This document shows positions 41,269-49,305 of a stretch of DNA of 64,000 bases, in pieces. The translations under genes and the position numbers were made by a program. Under the pieces are notes generated by a model, which worked only from the letters and a program-made list of their open reading frames with translations, was not told the origin of the DNA and did not search any database. Position 1 is the first letter of the stretch, and each line of letters opens with the position of its first letter. Where the stretch lies: contig UQZJ01000002.1 in assembly GCA_900545495.1 (NCBI GenBank), positions 1 to 64,000 of the forward strand. Direction: 5' to 3'. This DNA comes from an uncultured Eubacteriales bacterium. GTDB lineage: Bacteria; Bacillota; Clostridia; Oscillospirales; Oscillospiraceae.

Positions 41269-43896
41269 ATGGATACGGCGCACATTAACAGACTCAAGGA
41301 ACATTTCGGGTTCATGCCCATCAATCCAACCGAAAACTTCTATGAGTACCCCTGCGCGGGAACGCTCTCAAACATCCCCAAGGCAATTCAGACGGAGGAG
41401 ATGGTACTCCTCGCGCTTGAAAATGAGGAGCCGTATGCTACCCCCGTCCTAAAATATACTGCCAAAAGGCTGAAGACCGATGAAATGTGTGACAAGGCTG
41501 TAGCAGCCAATGTACTGAACTTCATTTACACCCCCGAAGAATATAGAACTGCGGAAAGATGTTTCGAGGCGGTGAGCAGAGATACCGGCGAGGTCACGGG
41601 AGAACGGGCTCTTCTTTCGGCTGTGCCTGAGAAAGTGTTGAACGGGGCTTTTGGAGGCGAAATCTATGCAACTGCCGTGGCTGCGAATTGGCGGTCGCTC
41701 AGTTTTGTCCCCAAAGAGTATATCAGCCCAAAGCTGCTTATGGACGCTGCAGAGGCGATTCCTGAGGGATATTCTCTTTGTGATGTCTCTTACTACTTCC
41801 CGCGCAAAAAGCTCACCAAGACGCTCTGTGTGGCGATTATGAGGCGAACCGGCAAAGGATATGATTCCTTGCCTCCGCGTTTCAAAAAAGACAAGGACGT
41901 GATTGACGCTGCCATGTCCAGCTATCCGGATGCTGTGATGGAACTGGCAGATGAACAACTCACAGAGGAGCGCCTACGGCGAGCACTGGAACTGGACAAC
42001 ACTTTATTCCACAGGTTGTCGGATGAGATTTTGGACCGTTTTGGGATTGAACATCCTGCGAATGAAACTCAGGCGAAGGACGCTGCCTCTTCCCTGCCGG
42101 AAATCCGTGCTGTTGAGCTGGAACTGCCAGAGGTGCCCGGAACTTCTCTGGTGACGACCGCCTCGTCGCTTCCCGTTCTCTATGACCTCACCGCCGGCGA
42201 TAACATTCCGAACATCGGAAAGTTTTTCTACATCACCGACCTGCACCTTGAATCCCAGCTTGGCTTGACCGGCATGACTACAGATGAAATCAAGGGCAAG
42301 GTGGCTCAAAAGGTTGATGAGATGCTTGGCGGCCTCAGCAAAGAGGACATGGCGGATGGTGTCCTGCTCGTCGGCGGCGATGTAGCCGACAGCGAGGAGG
42401 TTGCCAAAATCTTCTTTGATGCGGTTTTCTTCCACTTCCACGGTCCTATCATTTTCGTCCTTGGCAATCACGAGCTGTGGGATGGCTGTACGTATGCGAA
42501 TGGCAAATCTTGTCAAAAGCGGTCGATAGACGAGGTTGTAACAGCATATAAACAATTTAACAAAACCAAGTTTGGTTTTGAGGCGAAGATGTATTGTCTT
42601 GAAAATGAAGTGCTGGTCTGTTACAAAAACTCCATGTATCAAAATTCTGATGAGTTCGGTGTTGGACGCAAAACGGCAGGAATGCCTCGTGGCGGTCTCT
42701 GTGTTCTCACAGAGGAAATGCTTCTGAACACCAGCACCGACGACCTGCGGGAGTTTTTCGATGAATGCTCCATGATTGTTCTCGGCGGACTTGGATTCTG
42801 TGGACTCAATCCGCGCTACAACGCTGATACAGGTCTTTTCCGAGATAGAGTGTCCCGCGAGGAAGACGTAGAGCGCTCTAAACGATTTAGAGCTGTGTAC
42901 GACAGGGTTGTGTCCTGCGCCGACAACAAGCGTGTGGTCGTTCTCACTCACACACAGACGGAGGACTGGACGACGGATGCCCCGCATCCTAACTGGGTCT
43001 ATGTGAATGGACACACCCACCAGAACGGGCTGGTAAAAACAGAGGATGGTGTAACCGTACTCTATGATAATCAGGTAGGCTACAAGCCGAAAAAGTGGCA
43101 TCTTAACCAGTTTTCACTGGAGCAGTATTACGACCCATTCGAAGCATGGGCGGATGGCATCTACCGGATAACACCACAGCAGTATATGGATTTCAATGCC
43201 GGTCGTGGCATCCAAATGGAATACTTCCGGCAGCAGGGAGACATTTACGCACTGAAGCAAAAGGGCATCTATATGTTCATGCTGCAATATGGCCTTGGTC
43301 TATATTTGCTGCGTGGAGGCCAGAAACTCAACGTATTTCATGGGCTGGAATACTACGCTGCCAATTTGGAGAAATATGTCGAAAAGATTCAGGCAGCTTT
43401 CAGGCCATATCGCAATGCACTCGATAAGATTGCTGCAGAGGTGAAGCGGTTTGGCGGTTCCGGATATGTGCATGGCAGCATCGTAGATATAGACTACTAC
43501 AACCATATCTATCTTGACCCATTTGATGGCTACCTCATGCCATACTTTGCCCTTGATGTAACTGACCGCAGGGAATTCCGTTCCGTGCGAGAGCTGCTGG
43601 AGTCATCTCCTTTTCCTGCGCTGGGCAGCGATGGGACGCCAATGCTGTCGGCCTACACAAAGCTGTTGGATGCCGGCGGCGTATCCATCCTCGCTCCGAC
43701 CGTTAAGGAGGCTGCTTTGGCCGTGGTGCCGATGGAGGTTCTGGACGAGAAGAACATCTATGCACCGTCCCGTGTCATGAAGTCCATCCAGTATTTGTTG
43801 GACAAGGGCGTTGTGCGGGTATGGAATGATGCAGTTCTTTCGATGCCCGATAGGAATGCACTGACGGAGACTCAGCCTAAGTTGCCGGAGCATTAA
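41269..43896 (+). CDS. Large metallophosphoesterase with N-terminal DUF4116-like helical repeats
   Basis: 875 residues, with GCGAGGAA upstream. Residues 1 to about 260 are repeated helical units of the form EEYRTAERCFEAV / KEYISPKLLMDAAEA / DKDVIDAAMSSYPDAVMEL, resembling DUF4116 repeats. A calcineurin-like phosphoesterase domain follows: DLH (TDLHLE, ~322), GD (GGDVAD, ~369), GNHE (~399), LTHTQ (~562) and GHTH (~581). The last ~270 residues have no clear motif. The enzyme probably cleaves nucleic acid or nucleotides. Repeat-sensor plus phosphoesterase architectures suit a defence or signalling role, but none is demonstrated. It is monocistronic. Confidence 0.78.
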   Translation: MDTAHINRLKEHFGFMPINPTENFYEYPCAGTLSNIPKAIQTEEMVLLALENEEPYATPVLKYTAKRLKTDEMCDKAVAANVLNFIYTPEEYRTAERCFEAVSRDTGEVTGERALLSAVPEKVLNGAFGGEIYATAVAANWRSLSFVPKEYISPKLLMDAAEAIPEGYSLCDVSYYFPRKKLTKTLCVAIMRRTGKGYDSLPPRFKKDKDVIDAAMSSYPDAVMELADEQLTEERLRRALELDNTLFHRLSDEILDRFGIEHPANETQAKDAASSLPEIRAVELELPEVPGTSLVTTASSLPVLYDLTAGDNIPNIGKFFYITDLHLESQLGLTGMTTDEIKGKVAQKVDEMLGGLSKEDMADGVLLVGGDVADSEEVAKIFFDAVFFHFHGPIIFVLGNHELWDGCTYANGKSCQKRSIDEVVTAYKQFNKTKFGFEAKMYCLENEVLVCYKNSMYQNSDEFGVGRKTAGMPRGGLCVLTEEMLLNTSTDDLREFFDECSMIVLGGLGFCGLNPRYNADTGLFRDRVSREEDVERSKRFRAVYDRVVSCADNKRVVVLTHTQTEDWTTDAPHPNWVYVNGHTHQNGLVKTEDGVTVLYDNQVGYKPKKWHLNQFSLEQYYDPFEAWADGIYRITPQQYMDFNAGRGIQMEYFRQQGDIYALKQKGIYMFMLQYGLGLYLLRGGQKLNVFHGLEYYAANLEKYVEKIQAAFRPYRNALDKIAAEVKRFGGSGYVHGSIVDIDYYNHIYLDPFDGYLMPYFALDVTDRREFRSVRELLESSPFPALGSDGTPMLSAYTKLLDAGGVSILAPTVKEAALAVVPMEVLDEKNIYAPSRVMKSIQYLLDKGVVRVWNDAVLSMPDRNALTETQPKLPEH

Positions 43897-43975
43897 AGGA
43901 TAGCGAAAAAGAAAGGCCAAATGGTCGGCGCTTCCGCGCAGCTCGTGTGGTCTTTCTCGCATAACGAGCATGGTT

Positions 43976-44019
43976 GCCATCTATGCGAGAGGCGATCCGC
44001 AACGCGGATCGCCTCTCGC
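43976..44019 (+). terminator. Terminator, first copy of a duplicated 44-nt element
   Basis: GCGAGAGGCGATCCGC (43985-44000) pairs perfectly with 44004-44019, followed by TTCTTCTTTT. This stem and the preceding GCCATCT are closely similar to 46758-46801. Confidence 0.85.
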
Positions 44020-44443
44020 TTCTTCTTTTATGTCATAGGTCAGATAAAAGTTGTTCCACCTCGCAGCCTCCAGCACGCTTTTCCGAGTTGGCCGTTCAGC
44101 AAAATGGAGTGCAAAATTTTCGCCTACAGGATTGACTCAATCATGCTCTGTGCCTTCAGCAGAATCTTTGGGAGAATGATGTGGGTAGAACCATGCGAAT
44201 CTTCCCTGCTGCCATCTACCCGCGCTCTGCGCGGGATAAATTGGTCGTTTTCCCAATTAGCTATTTACTTTATTATCTCACATATTCTCAATCAACTCAT
44301 GTATCTTTAGCTATCACAAAACAGATGTAAATTGGGTACTATCTTCTATCATGGTACGACGCGATGCAGCGAGACTCTAAGAGATGCTAAGTGCAAGGTC
44401 TCATTCTCAGCATAATGAGAATTTGAAGTTACTCGAAAAACGA
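44020..44443. other. Gene-free stretch before the structured RNA locus
   Basis: No convincing gene. It contains AATTGGGTACT (44330-44340), a copy of the motif at 40.3 kb, about 105 nt before the RNA promoter. Otherwise I see nothing assignable. Confidence 0.5.
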
Positions 44444-44472
44444 TTGACACCTTTAGAAAAAGTGCATATAAT
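44444..44472 (+). promoter_or_regulatory. Consensus promoter of the structured RNA locus
   Basis: Perfect TTGACA (44444-44449) and TATAAT (44467-44472), 17-nt spacer. Confidence 0.88.
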
Positions 44473-44479
44473 ATAGACA

Positions 44480-44736
44480 GAGGCAGTAATGCTTCCCAGT
44501 GTGAGAGCACTGTAAAAAGTTGTGCTGGATATGGGACAGGGTAAACACCCATAACTGTTGGCATCTTAACTGGATGCCGTGGCTGGCAACGAGCAGCAAC
44601 TGTTGTAGTCCACGCAAGGGACTTAAATTACTTGCGCCAACAGACGTTCCGATGAGGAATGTCACGGCTGACAACCAGCAGAAAACTCTCAACCAAAAAG
44701 TGAGGGAGGAGTGCAACCCACTCCTCCCTATTTTTT
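44480..44736 (+). ncRNA. Candidate structured non-coding RNA with own promoter and terminator
   Basis: The locus is about 257 nt from the predicted start to the end of T6. Helices visible by eye are a GNRA-capped hairpin GAGGCA-GTAA-TGCTTC (44481-44496), CAGTG/CACTG, TATGGG/CCCATA and GGCATC/GATGCC. Also visible are GCAAG/CTTGC, GACGTTCC/GGAATGTC, a long-range TGTTGGC/GCCAACA and an outer GCTGG/CCAGC. The terminator stem GGGAGGAGTG-CAAC-CCACTCCTCCC is followed by TATTTTTT. No protein-like frame with an RBS lies inside. I cannot match it to a known family by eye. Confidence 0.7.
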
Positions 44737-45183
44737 CAAGCAAACGCCGAGCAGAGAGGTTTATGGCAGACACCGTGCGTAAAGGAGTGTGTCTGTTAAA
44801 TTATGCGGGCATCCGCTGCTCTCCCGCCCCATACGAGGCGTTCCGGCTATGCCGCTGATCAGCAGCGTGCGGCGGCGTACCCGCTAAGGGCCTCAGACGG
44901 GGCACGGCAAGCGTGGAATTGTCCGCGTGCCTGAAACTATACCCAGCTCTGCGGCGTGGCACAGCGGGGTTCTGAGGGGGTGTCTCGTTGTTTCGGATTC
45001 CTAAGCGTCCACGAGAGCACCAAAGCATAATGACTTTCGTGGCGAAGCGGAACCTATGAAAATCAGTGATTGACCGCAGATTGTCCTAAAAACACAGGGG
45101 GCGTGTTAAGTCATATATAACACGACAGCATGATTGAAAATTCTAAAAGCCCGTCGAATAGTTTTACTTCACTCCACGCAACG
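44737..45183. other. Gene-free stretch after the structured RNA
   Basis: No gene is supported; short frames look random. It contains the block 44857-44960, related in inverted orientation to 35346-35452. Confidence 0.45.
44857..44960 (-). repeat. Non-coding block related in inverted orientation to 35346-35452
   Basis: The reverse complement carries CCGCACGCTGCTGATC (44857-44872) plus colinear CTGAGG, CGCTTGCC and CTGTGCC motifs. The two copies are diverged but clearly related. Confidence 0.5.
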
Positions 45184-45225
45184 CAGGCCGCATGATCTGT
45201 GCCTCCGCACAGATCATGCGGCCTG
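45184..45225. terminator. Perfect 19-bp hairpin, terminator-like
   Basis: Arms 45184-45202 and 45207-45225 with a 4-nt loop, followed by TCTTTC. No obvious gene ends here. Confidence 0.65.
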
Positions 45226-45259
45226 TCTTTCTTGACTGCTGCAAAGGCAGGCGTTAAAC

Positions 45260-45340
45260 CTGCCGTTTCGTGCAGTAGCAAAAACCGTAGAGCTGCCGTT
45301 TCGTGCAAATATCGACATTTTTAACTTGCCTTTTCGTGCA
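45260..45340 (+). repeat. Three 15-nt direct repeats at exactly 33-bp spacing
   Basis: CTGCCGTTTCGTGCA occurs at 45260-45274 and 45293-45307, and TTGCCTTTTCGTGCA at 45326-45340. The last copy overlaps the -35 of the ATPase promoter. They look like operator iterons. Confidence 0.7.
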
Positions 45341-45355
45341 TCCCTGTGTTAAACT
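45327..45355 (+). promoter_or_regulatory. Promoter of the DUF4143 ATPase gene, overlapping an iteron
   Basis: TTGCCT (45327-45332), a 17-nt spacer and TAAACT (45350-45355). Confidence 0.55.
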
Positions 45356-45395
45356 AAGGAAAACAACACGACTCTGAAAGTCAGGAGGAATCGGT

Positions 45396-46736
45396 ATGCT
45401 GAGGCGGAAAATTTATAATGACCTCGTCGCGTGGAAGCAGCGAAGCGGCGGAACGACAGCGCTGCTGATTGATGGAGCAAGACGCGTTGGCAAGAGCTTC
45501 ATTGCCAAGGAGTTCGCAGAGGACGAATATAGAAGCCATATCATTATTGATTTCGGAAATGTCCCGAAGGATGTGCTGGACATCTTTGAAAATGACAGCA
45601 CCGACCTCGATATGTTTTTTGCCAAGCTGTCCGTCTTCTTCGGAACACAGCTTTACAACAGAGAGTCCCTCATCGTGTTTGACGAGGTGCAGCAGTTCCC
45701 CCGCGCACGACAGCTTATCAAGTACCTTGTGGCAGATGGGCGCTACGATTATTTGGAAACCGGTTCTCTCATCCGGCTCAAGAAGAACGTCAAGGACATT
45801 ATCATCCCCTCGGAGGAGGAGCATCTGGAGATGTTCCCCTTGGACTTTGAGGAATTTCTATGGGCGCTGGGTGACGAGGTCACCGTCCCATTTATCCGGC
45901 AGGCATTCGAGGCGCGAAAACCCTTGGGTCAGGCGGTTCATCGAAAGGTCATGAACAGCTTCCGGCAGTACCTGCTGGTGGGCGGGATGCCACAATCCGT
46001 CCTCGCCTACCTGAACGGGAAGGACTTTGCCGCTTCCGATATGGCCAAGCGGAATATCCTGCGGCTCTACCGCGACGACGTAGCCAAGTTTGCGGAGGGA
46101 TACGAGGATAAGGTTTATGCGGTTTTCGATGGCATCCCCGGTCAGCTATCCAAAAAAGAAAAGAAATATCGCCTGAGTTCGCTGGGCGAAAATGCGCGTT
46201 TCCGTTCCTATGAGGATTCCTTTATCTGGCTGAACGAGGCGATGGTGGTCAACACCTGCTTCAATGCCACCGACCCCAATGTAGGGCTTGCCCTCAGTGC
46301 CGACCACACCACACAGAAATGCTACATGGCGGACACGGGACTTCTGGTGACACAGACATTCATGGACAAGGGCTATACAGACAACGAGCTGTATAAAGCC
46401 ATCCTCTTTGACAAGCTGGATGTAAACGAGGGCATGATTTTGGAGAACATGGTGGCACAGATGCTCCGGTGCCGTGGGCATAAGCTCTACTTCTACTCTC
46501 GCTGTGATAAGGAGCATCGGGAAAACCACATGGAGGTCGATTTCCTGATTGCCGAGGGCAAAAAAATAGCCCCCATCGAAGTAAAGTCCGGCAACTACCG
46601 CAGCCACGCATCGTTGGACAAATTCCGCGCAAAGTTTTCCTCGAAAATAGGTGAGTCCTATATTCTCTACACAAAGGATGTCATGCGCTCCGATAACATC
46701 CTCCATCTGCCCATCTACATGGCAATGTTTCTGTGA
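45396..46736 (+). CDS. AAA ATPase with DUF4143 C-terminal domain
   Basis: 446 residues. The P-loop is GARRVGKS (27-34) and Walker B is LIVFDEVQQF near residue 94. The C-terminal DUF4143 part contains MEVDFLIAEGKKIAPIEVKSGNY, a PD-(D/E)XK-like D...ExK motif. It belongs to the same broad family as the protein at 2631-3845, but the two are clearly different in sequence. Its upstream region carries three regularly spaced repeats that probably bind a regulator. The family's role is unknown; a defence or toxin-like function is often suspected in accessory DNA. Confidence 0.88.
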   Translation: MLRRKIYNDLVAWKQRSGGTTALLIDGARRVGKSFIAKEFAEDEYRSHIIIDFGNVPKDVLDIFENDSTDLDMFFAKLSVFFGTQLYNRESLIVFDEVQQFPRARQLIKYLVADGRYDYLETGSLIRLKKNVKDIIIPSEEEHLEMFPLDFEEFLWALGDEVTVPFIRQAFEARKPLGQAVHRKVMNSFRQYLLVGGMPQSVLAYLNGKDFAASDMAKRNILRLYRDDVAKFAEGYEDKVYAVFDGIPGQLSKKEKKYRLSSLGENARFRSYEDSFIWLNEAMVVNTCFNATDPNVGLALSADHTTQKCYMADTGLLVTQTFMDKGYTDNELYKAILFDKLDVNEGMILENMVAQMLRCRGHKLYFYSRCDKEHRENHMEVDFLIAEGKKIAPIEVKSGNYRSHASLDKFRAKFSSKIGESYILYTKDVMRSDNILHLPIYMAMFL

Positions 46737-46757
46737 CCAATATGCAGCCAGCCGGCT

Positions 46758-46801
46758 GCCATCTTTGCGAGGGGTTATCCGCGTAGCGGATCACCCCTCG
46801 C
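46758..46801. terminator. Terminator, second copy of the duplicated 44-nt element
   Basis: GCGAGGGGTTATCCGC (46767-46782) pairs with 46786-46801 with one mismatch. It sits between convergent genes and resembles 43976-44019. Confidence 0.8.
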
Positions 46802-46804
46802 CTT

Positions 46805-47977
46805 TCAATCTGCAAAAATATAACCTACGCTATTCCCGAATATCGCCTGATAATACGGTGTCTGATGGTGGTAACAATAAACCATCACGGGCTTTCCGGC
46901 CTCAACATCTTCTTTTATATTGCGGATGTTGTAGAGCTCCATCACCGTCCCTATCGCCACGTGATAGGTCGTCCCCTCCCAACACATGCGGAACGGAAAG
47001 ATAAATGACCTCGCATCTCGTTCAAATTCAAAATCTTCTCCCAGTTCAATAATGCAGTTCTCCCGTTCACCATCGAAACCAGATGTCATGGCTATCACGT
47101 TGTCCTTACGCCCCTCGCACCTCATCGGAACAACGTATATGCGCTGCATTTTAGTTTTCTTGCTGGAAAAATCATTGATAGAAAGGAACGATGCCGCAAA
47201 ATCACGGGGGTTACGAGCAAGGAGGACAGCATAGCACTCCTTCATTTGATGCATACGGATTTTACTGCGATAGTCGTAAAACAGCCGCCACTCTTTTTTG
47301 GCAATTTCCGTTTTCCATGTCATGCCGCCCTGCGGAATTACGTAAATGTTAAAGTCACTTTCTGAATATGCCGCAAATCCGACTTGCCGAGTAAAGCGCT
47401 GGGGCAGTGAGTTCTCTGCGCCTGTATCAAAGCACTTCCGCTTCACCTCAATGGCATTGTAGTACACCGTACTTTCCTCAGGAGTGAAATCACTCATTGC
47501 GTTTGCAATAATGGCCGACAGCGCAGGCTTCTGACTATCCTCCGCGTCACCGAATACCAGCGGGCGAATCTCAAAGCCTGCGGCGGCATAAAAGCAGTTA
47601 GCACCAGCCAGATTCAGGCGGCGGTCCAGCGGCACTTTCCGCGCCAGCGTACCGCCGCGCAGGTTAACATTTCCGACAATGTTCTTGGGGATGCACTCCA
47701 GCCACGGGAACAGTGCGTCGCCGAACTCCAAAAGGAAAGCAAGCCCCGTGTCTGTGATGCGGCAGACGCGGCGCACCCGCTTGCGGCTTCTTCCCCCAAT
47801 TCGAATATCGACCTCGGCACTCGACTCCTTCACAAAGCCGGCACTTATTAAATCCATGACATCATGGGAGCCGGCATTCGTCGTCTCGGCGAAAATCGCG
47901 AGGTCATCCCGGCGGACAAGCCCGCATATCGCGAGGGTGTAGAGCATCTTCATCTTTACATTATAATGGGTTGACAT
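46805..47977 (-). CDS. Hypothetical protein with N-terminal winged-helix-like domain (390 aa)
   Basis: The start has AAAGGAGG 6 nt upstream. The first ~90 residues look like a winged helix: LYTLAICGLVRRDDLAIFAET..., helix DVMDLISAGFVKES, then RRVCRITDTGLAFLLEF. This is the pattern of replication-relaxation/MobC-like accessory proteins of Firmicute elements. The remaining ~300 residues are mixed alpha/beta without a motif I recognise. It may regulate or assist the Rep/relaxase. It is preceded by a leader with an 11-bp inverted repeat. Confidence 0.65.
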   Translation of the reverse strand: MSTHYNVKMKMLYTLAICGLVRRDDLAIFAETTNAGSHDVMDLISAGFVKESSAEVDIRIGGRSRKRVRRVCRITDTGLAFLLEFGDALFPWLECIPKNIVGNVNLRGGTLARKVPLDRRLNLAGANCFYAAAGFEIRPLVFGDAEDSQKPALSAIIANAMSDFTPEESTVYYNAIEVKRKCFDTGAENSLPQRFTRQVGFAAYSESDFNIYVIPQGGMTWKTEIAKKEWRLFYDYRSKIRMHQMKECYAVLLARNPRDFAASFLSINDFSSKKTKMQRIYVVPMRCEGRKDNVIAMTSGFDGERENCIIELGEDFEFERDARSFIFPFRMCWEGTTYHVAIGTVMELYNIRNIKEDVEAGKPVMVYCYHHQTPYYQAIFGNSVGYIFAD

Positions 47978-48005
47978 TTCAATCCTCCTTTTTCATATTT
48001 TCAGG

Positions 48006-48065
48006 ATGCCCGCCCCTAAAAAAACAGGGTAAAGCAACAATATTTCATCCCTTTGGGGCGGGCAT
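48006..48065 (-). promoter_or_regulatory. Leader inverted repeat upstream of the 390-aa gene
   Basis: ATGCCCGCCCC (48006-48016) pairs perfectly with GGGGCGGGCAT (48055-48065) across a 38-nt AT-rich loop, ending about 28 nt before the start codon. Operator or mRNA hairpin. Confidence 0.45.
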
Positions 48066-48221
48066 AGTTTCTCGCCAATTGTACTATGGGCAGTATTGGC
48101 AACGGCGTTTTCTAACGTTTTCCCTTAAAAAATCCAGCAAAATCAGTGGGTTGCGCGTACAATATACCCTCATCAAAACGGTCAATTCTTCTGCCGCCCA
48201 TATGCGACAACTTTTGGTTTT

Positions 48222-49145
48222 TTAAGAGCCTGCAGCAGTGCCACCGCTTCGCTGGCGGAGTTCCCACATTTTGATGATACTCTCCGGCGTTGGAAGCGAC
48301 CCTTCCATGGGAGAAATCGTGACGTAAGTCCCCGCCGGAATGGTCTCCGACACCCTTGTGTAAAAGCGGAAATCGGTGCAATAACCATCGTCCCCACCCT
48401 CGAAATGCGAGCAAATTTCATCGGTAATTGCTTTCGTTGCGTGGTTGTCGGAGTCAAGGCAGGGAGCCGTGAGGCTGTTATAAATGAAAACATATGTCAC
48501 GCATTTCCGGGCGATTTTGGGCAGCGAATCCTCCACAGAGAGCACGGCTCCGCGCACCTTTTCAACAAACATTTGCGTGTCATAAATGACCATCTTTCGC
48601 CCGTTTACGACCGCGCCGTGAGCCCGAATTGAGGGCAGTGCCGGCATCCGAACGAGCAGCAAATCTGCCTCTACAAAAGCATCAAACAGACCCATTTCCC
48701 GTCGTGTTTTTTCAAAAAGGTCGACGCAAAAATCATCCGAAATGTCCGCTTCGCGGGTCTTCAATTGCAGAGGAATGACCTCAAGCTCGCACATCAAATC
48801 CCACATTTTCATAAAGGGGAGACAAGTGTTATTTGCCAATTCATCAACCTCTTTCTGCAGCAGCAGAGCCGCTCTTCGGGCGGCATTTTCATCGGAAGTT
48901 GCGGTATCAATAACCCTCCGAATGACCTGCAGGTCATCCTCAAAATTATCTAAAGTCCATCCGATTTTCTTGTGGGCAGCACACAGTGCCTTCAAATTCT
49001 TTTCGATACCCTTGACTGTCACCCGCATATCGTATATAATCTCAGGCGAGGATGGGGAAGGCGCTCCCCTGATAGGGTCTCCTGCCTTCGGGGGCAGGAC
49101 ACAGAACCGTTCACCCCTGTCTGAAACGTATTCGTTTGTTTTCAT
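48222..49145 (-). CDS. Hypothetical protein at the right end of the element (307 aa)
   Basis: ATG 49145 has AAAGGAGG 6 nt upstream; a longer frame would run into the att-arm repeats. A helical segment at about 40-110 (VKGIEKNLKALCAAHKKIGWTLDNFEDDLQVI) may form a coiled coil. The C-terminal third contains LDSDNHATKAITDEICSHF and GGDDGYCTDFRFYTRVSETIPAGTYVTI, a combination I associate with uncharacterised proteins of Clostridial integrative elements. There is no catalytic assignment. It is the last gene before attR. Confidence 0.6.
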   Translation of the reverse strand: MKTNEYVSDRGERFCVLPPKAGDPIRGAPSPSSPEIIYDMRVTVKGIEKNLKALCAAHKKIGWTLDNFEDDLQVIRRVIDTATSDENAARRAALLLQKEVDELANNTCLPFMKMWDLMCELEVIPLQLKTREADISDDFCVDLFEKTRREMGLFDAFVEADLLLVRMPALPSIRAHGAVVNGRKMVIYDTQMFVEKVRGAVLSVEDSLPKIARKCVTYVFIYNSLTAPCLDSDNHATKAITDEICSHFEGGDDGYCTDFRFYTRVSETIPAGTYVTISPMEGSLPTPESIIKMWELRQRSGGTAAGS

Positions 49146-49190
49146 TTGGAGCCTCCTTTCGGTGCTTCGCACCTGCGGGTCGCGCCCCAT

Positions 49191-49215
49191 TTTGACCACA
49201 AATTTGACCACAAAT
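49191..49215. repeat. Tandem arm-type repeats at the right end
   Basis: Two identical TTTGACCACAAAT copies (49191-49203 and 49203-49215), matching 32508-32520 at the left end in the same orientation. Confidence 0.72.
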
Positions 49216-49270
49216 GAAATCCCATTGGTATCAACAGATTTGGGGAAAACCCTTGAAAACAGAGCATTTG

Positions 49271-49288
49271 CGGGTACTTTAGTACCCG
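49271..49288. terminator. Short hairpin next to attR
   Basis: CGGGTAC-TTTA-GTACCCG followed by TCTTTTA, 18 nt before attR. Confidence 0.5.
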
Positions 49289-49305
49289 TCTTTTACAGCT
49301 CTTGT

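Noticed and set aside
44763..44858. Short open frame (31 codons) after the structured RNA
   Set aside because: There is a weak GAGAGG upstream but no recognisable product, and it overlaps the inverted non-coding block.
45260..45340. Possible CRISPR array
   Set aside because: Only three 15-nt repeats with 18-nt gaps, shorter than any CRISPR repeat. They overlap a promoter and no cas genes are nearby, so operator iterons fit better.
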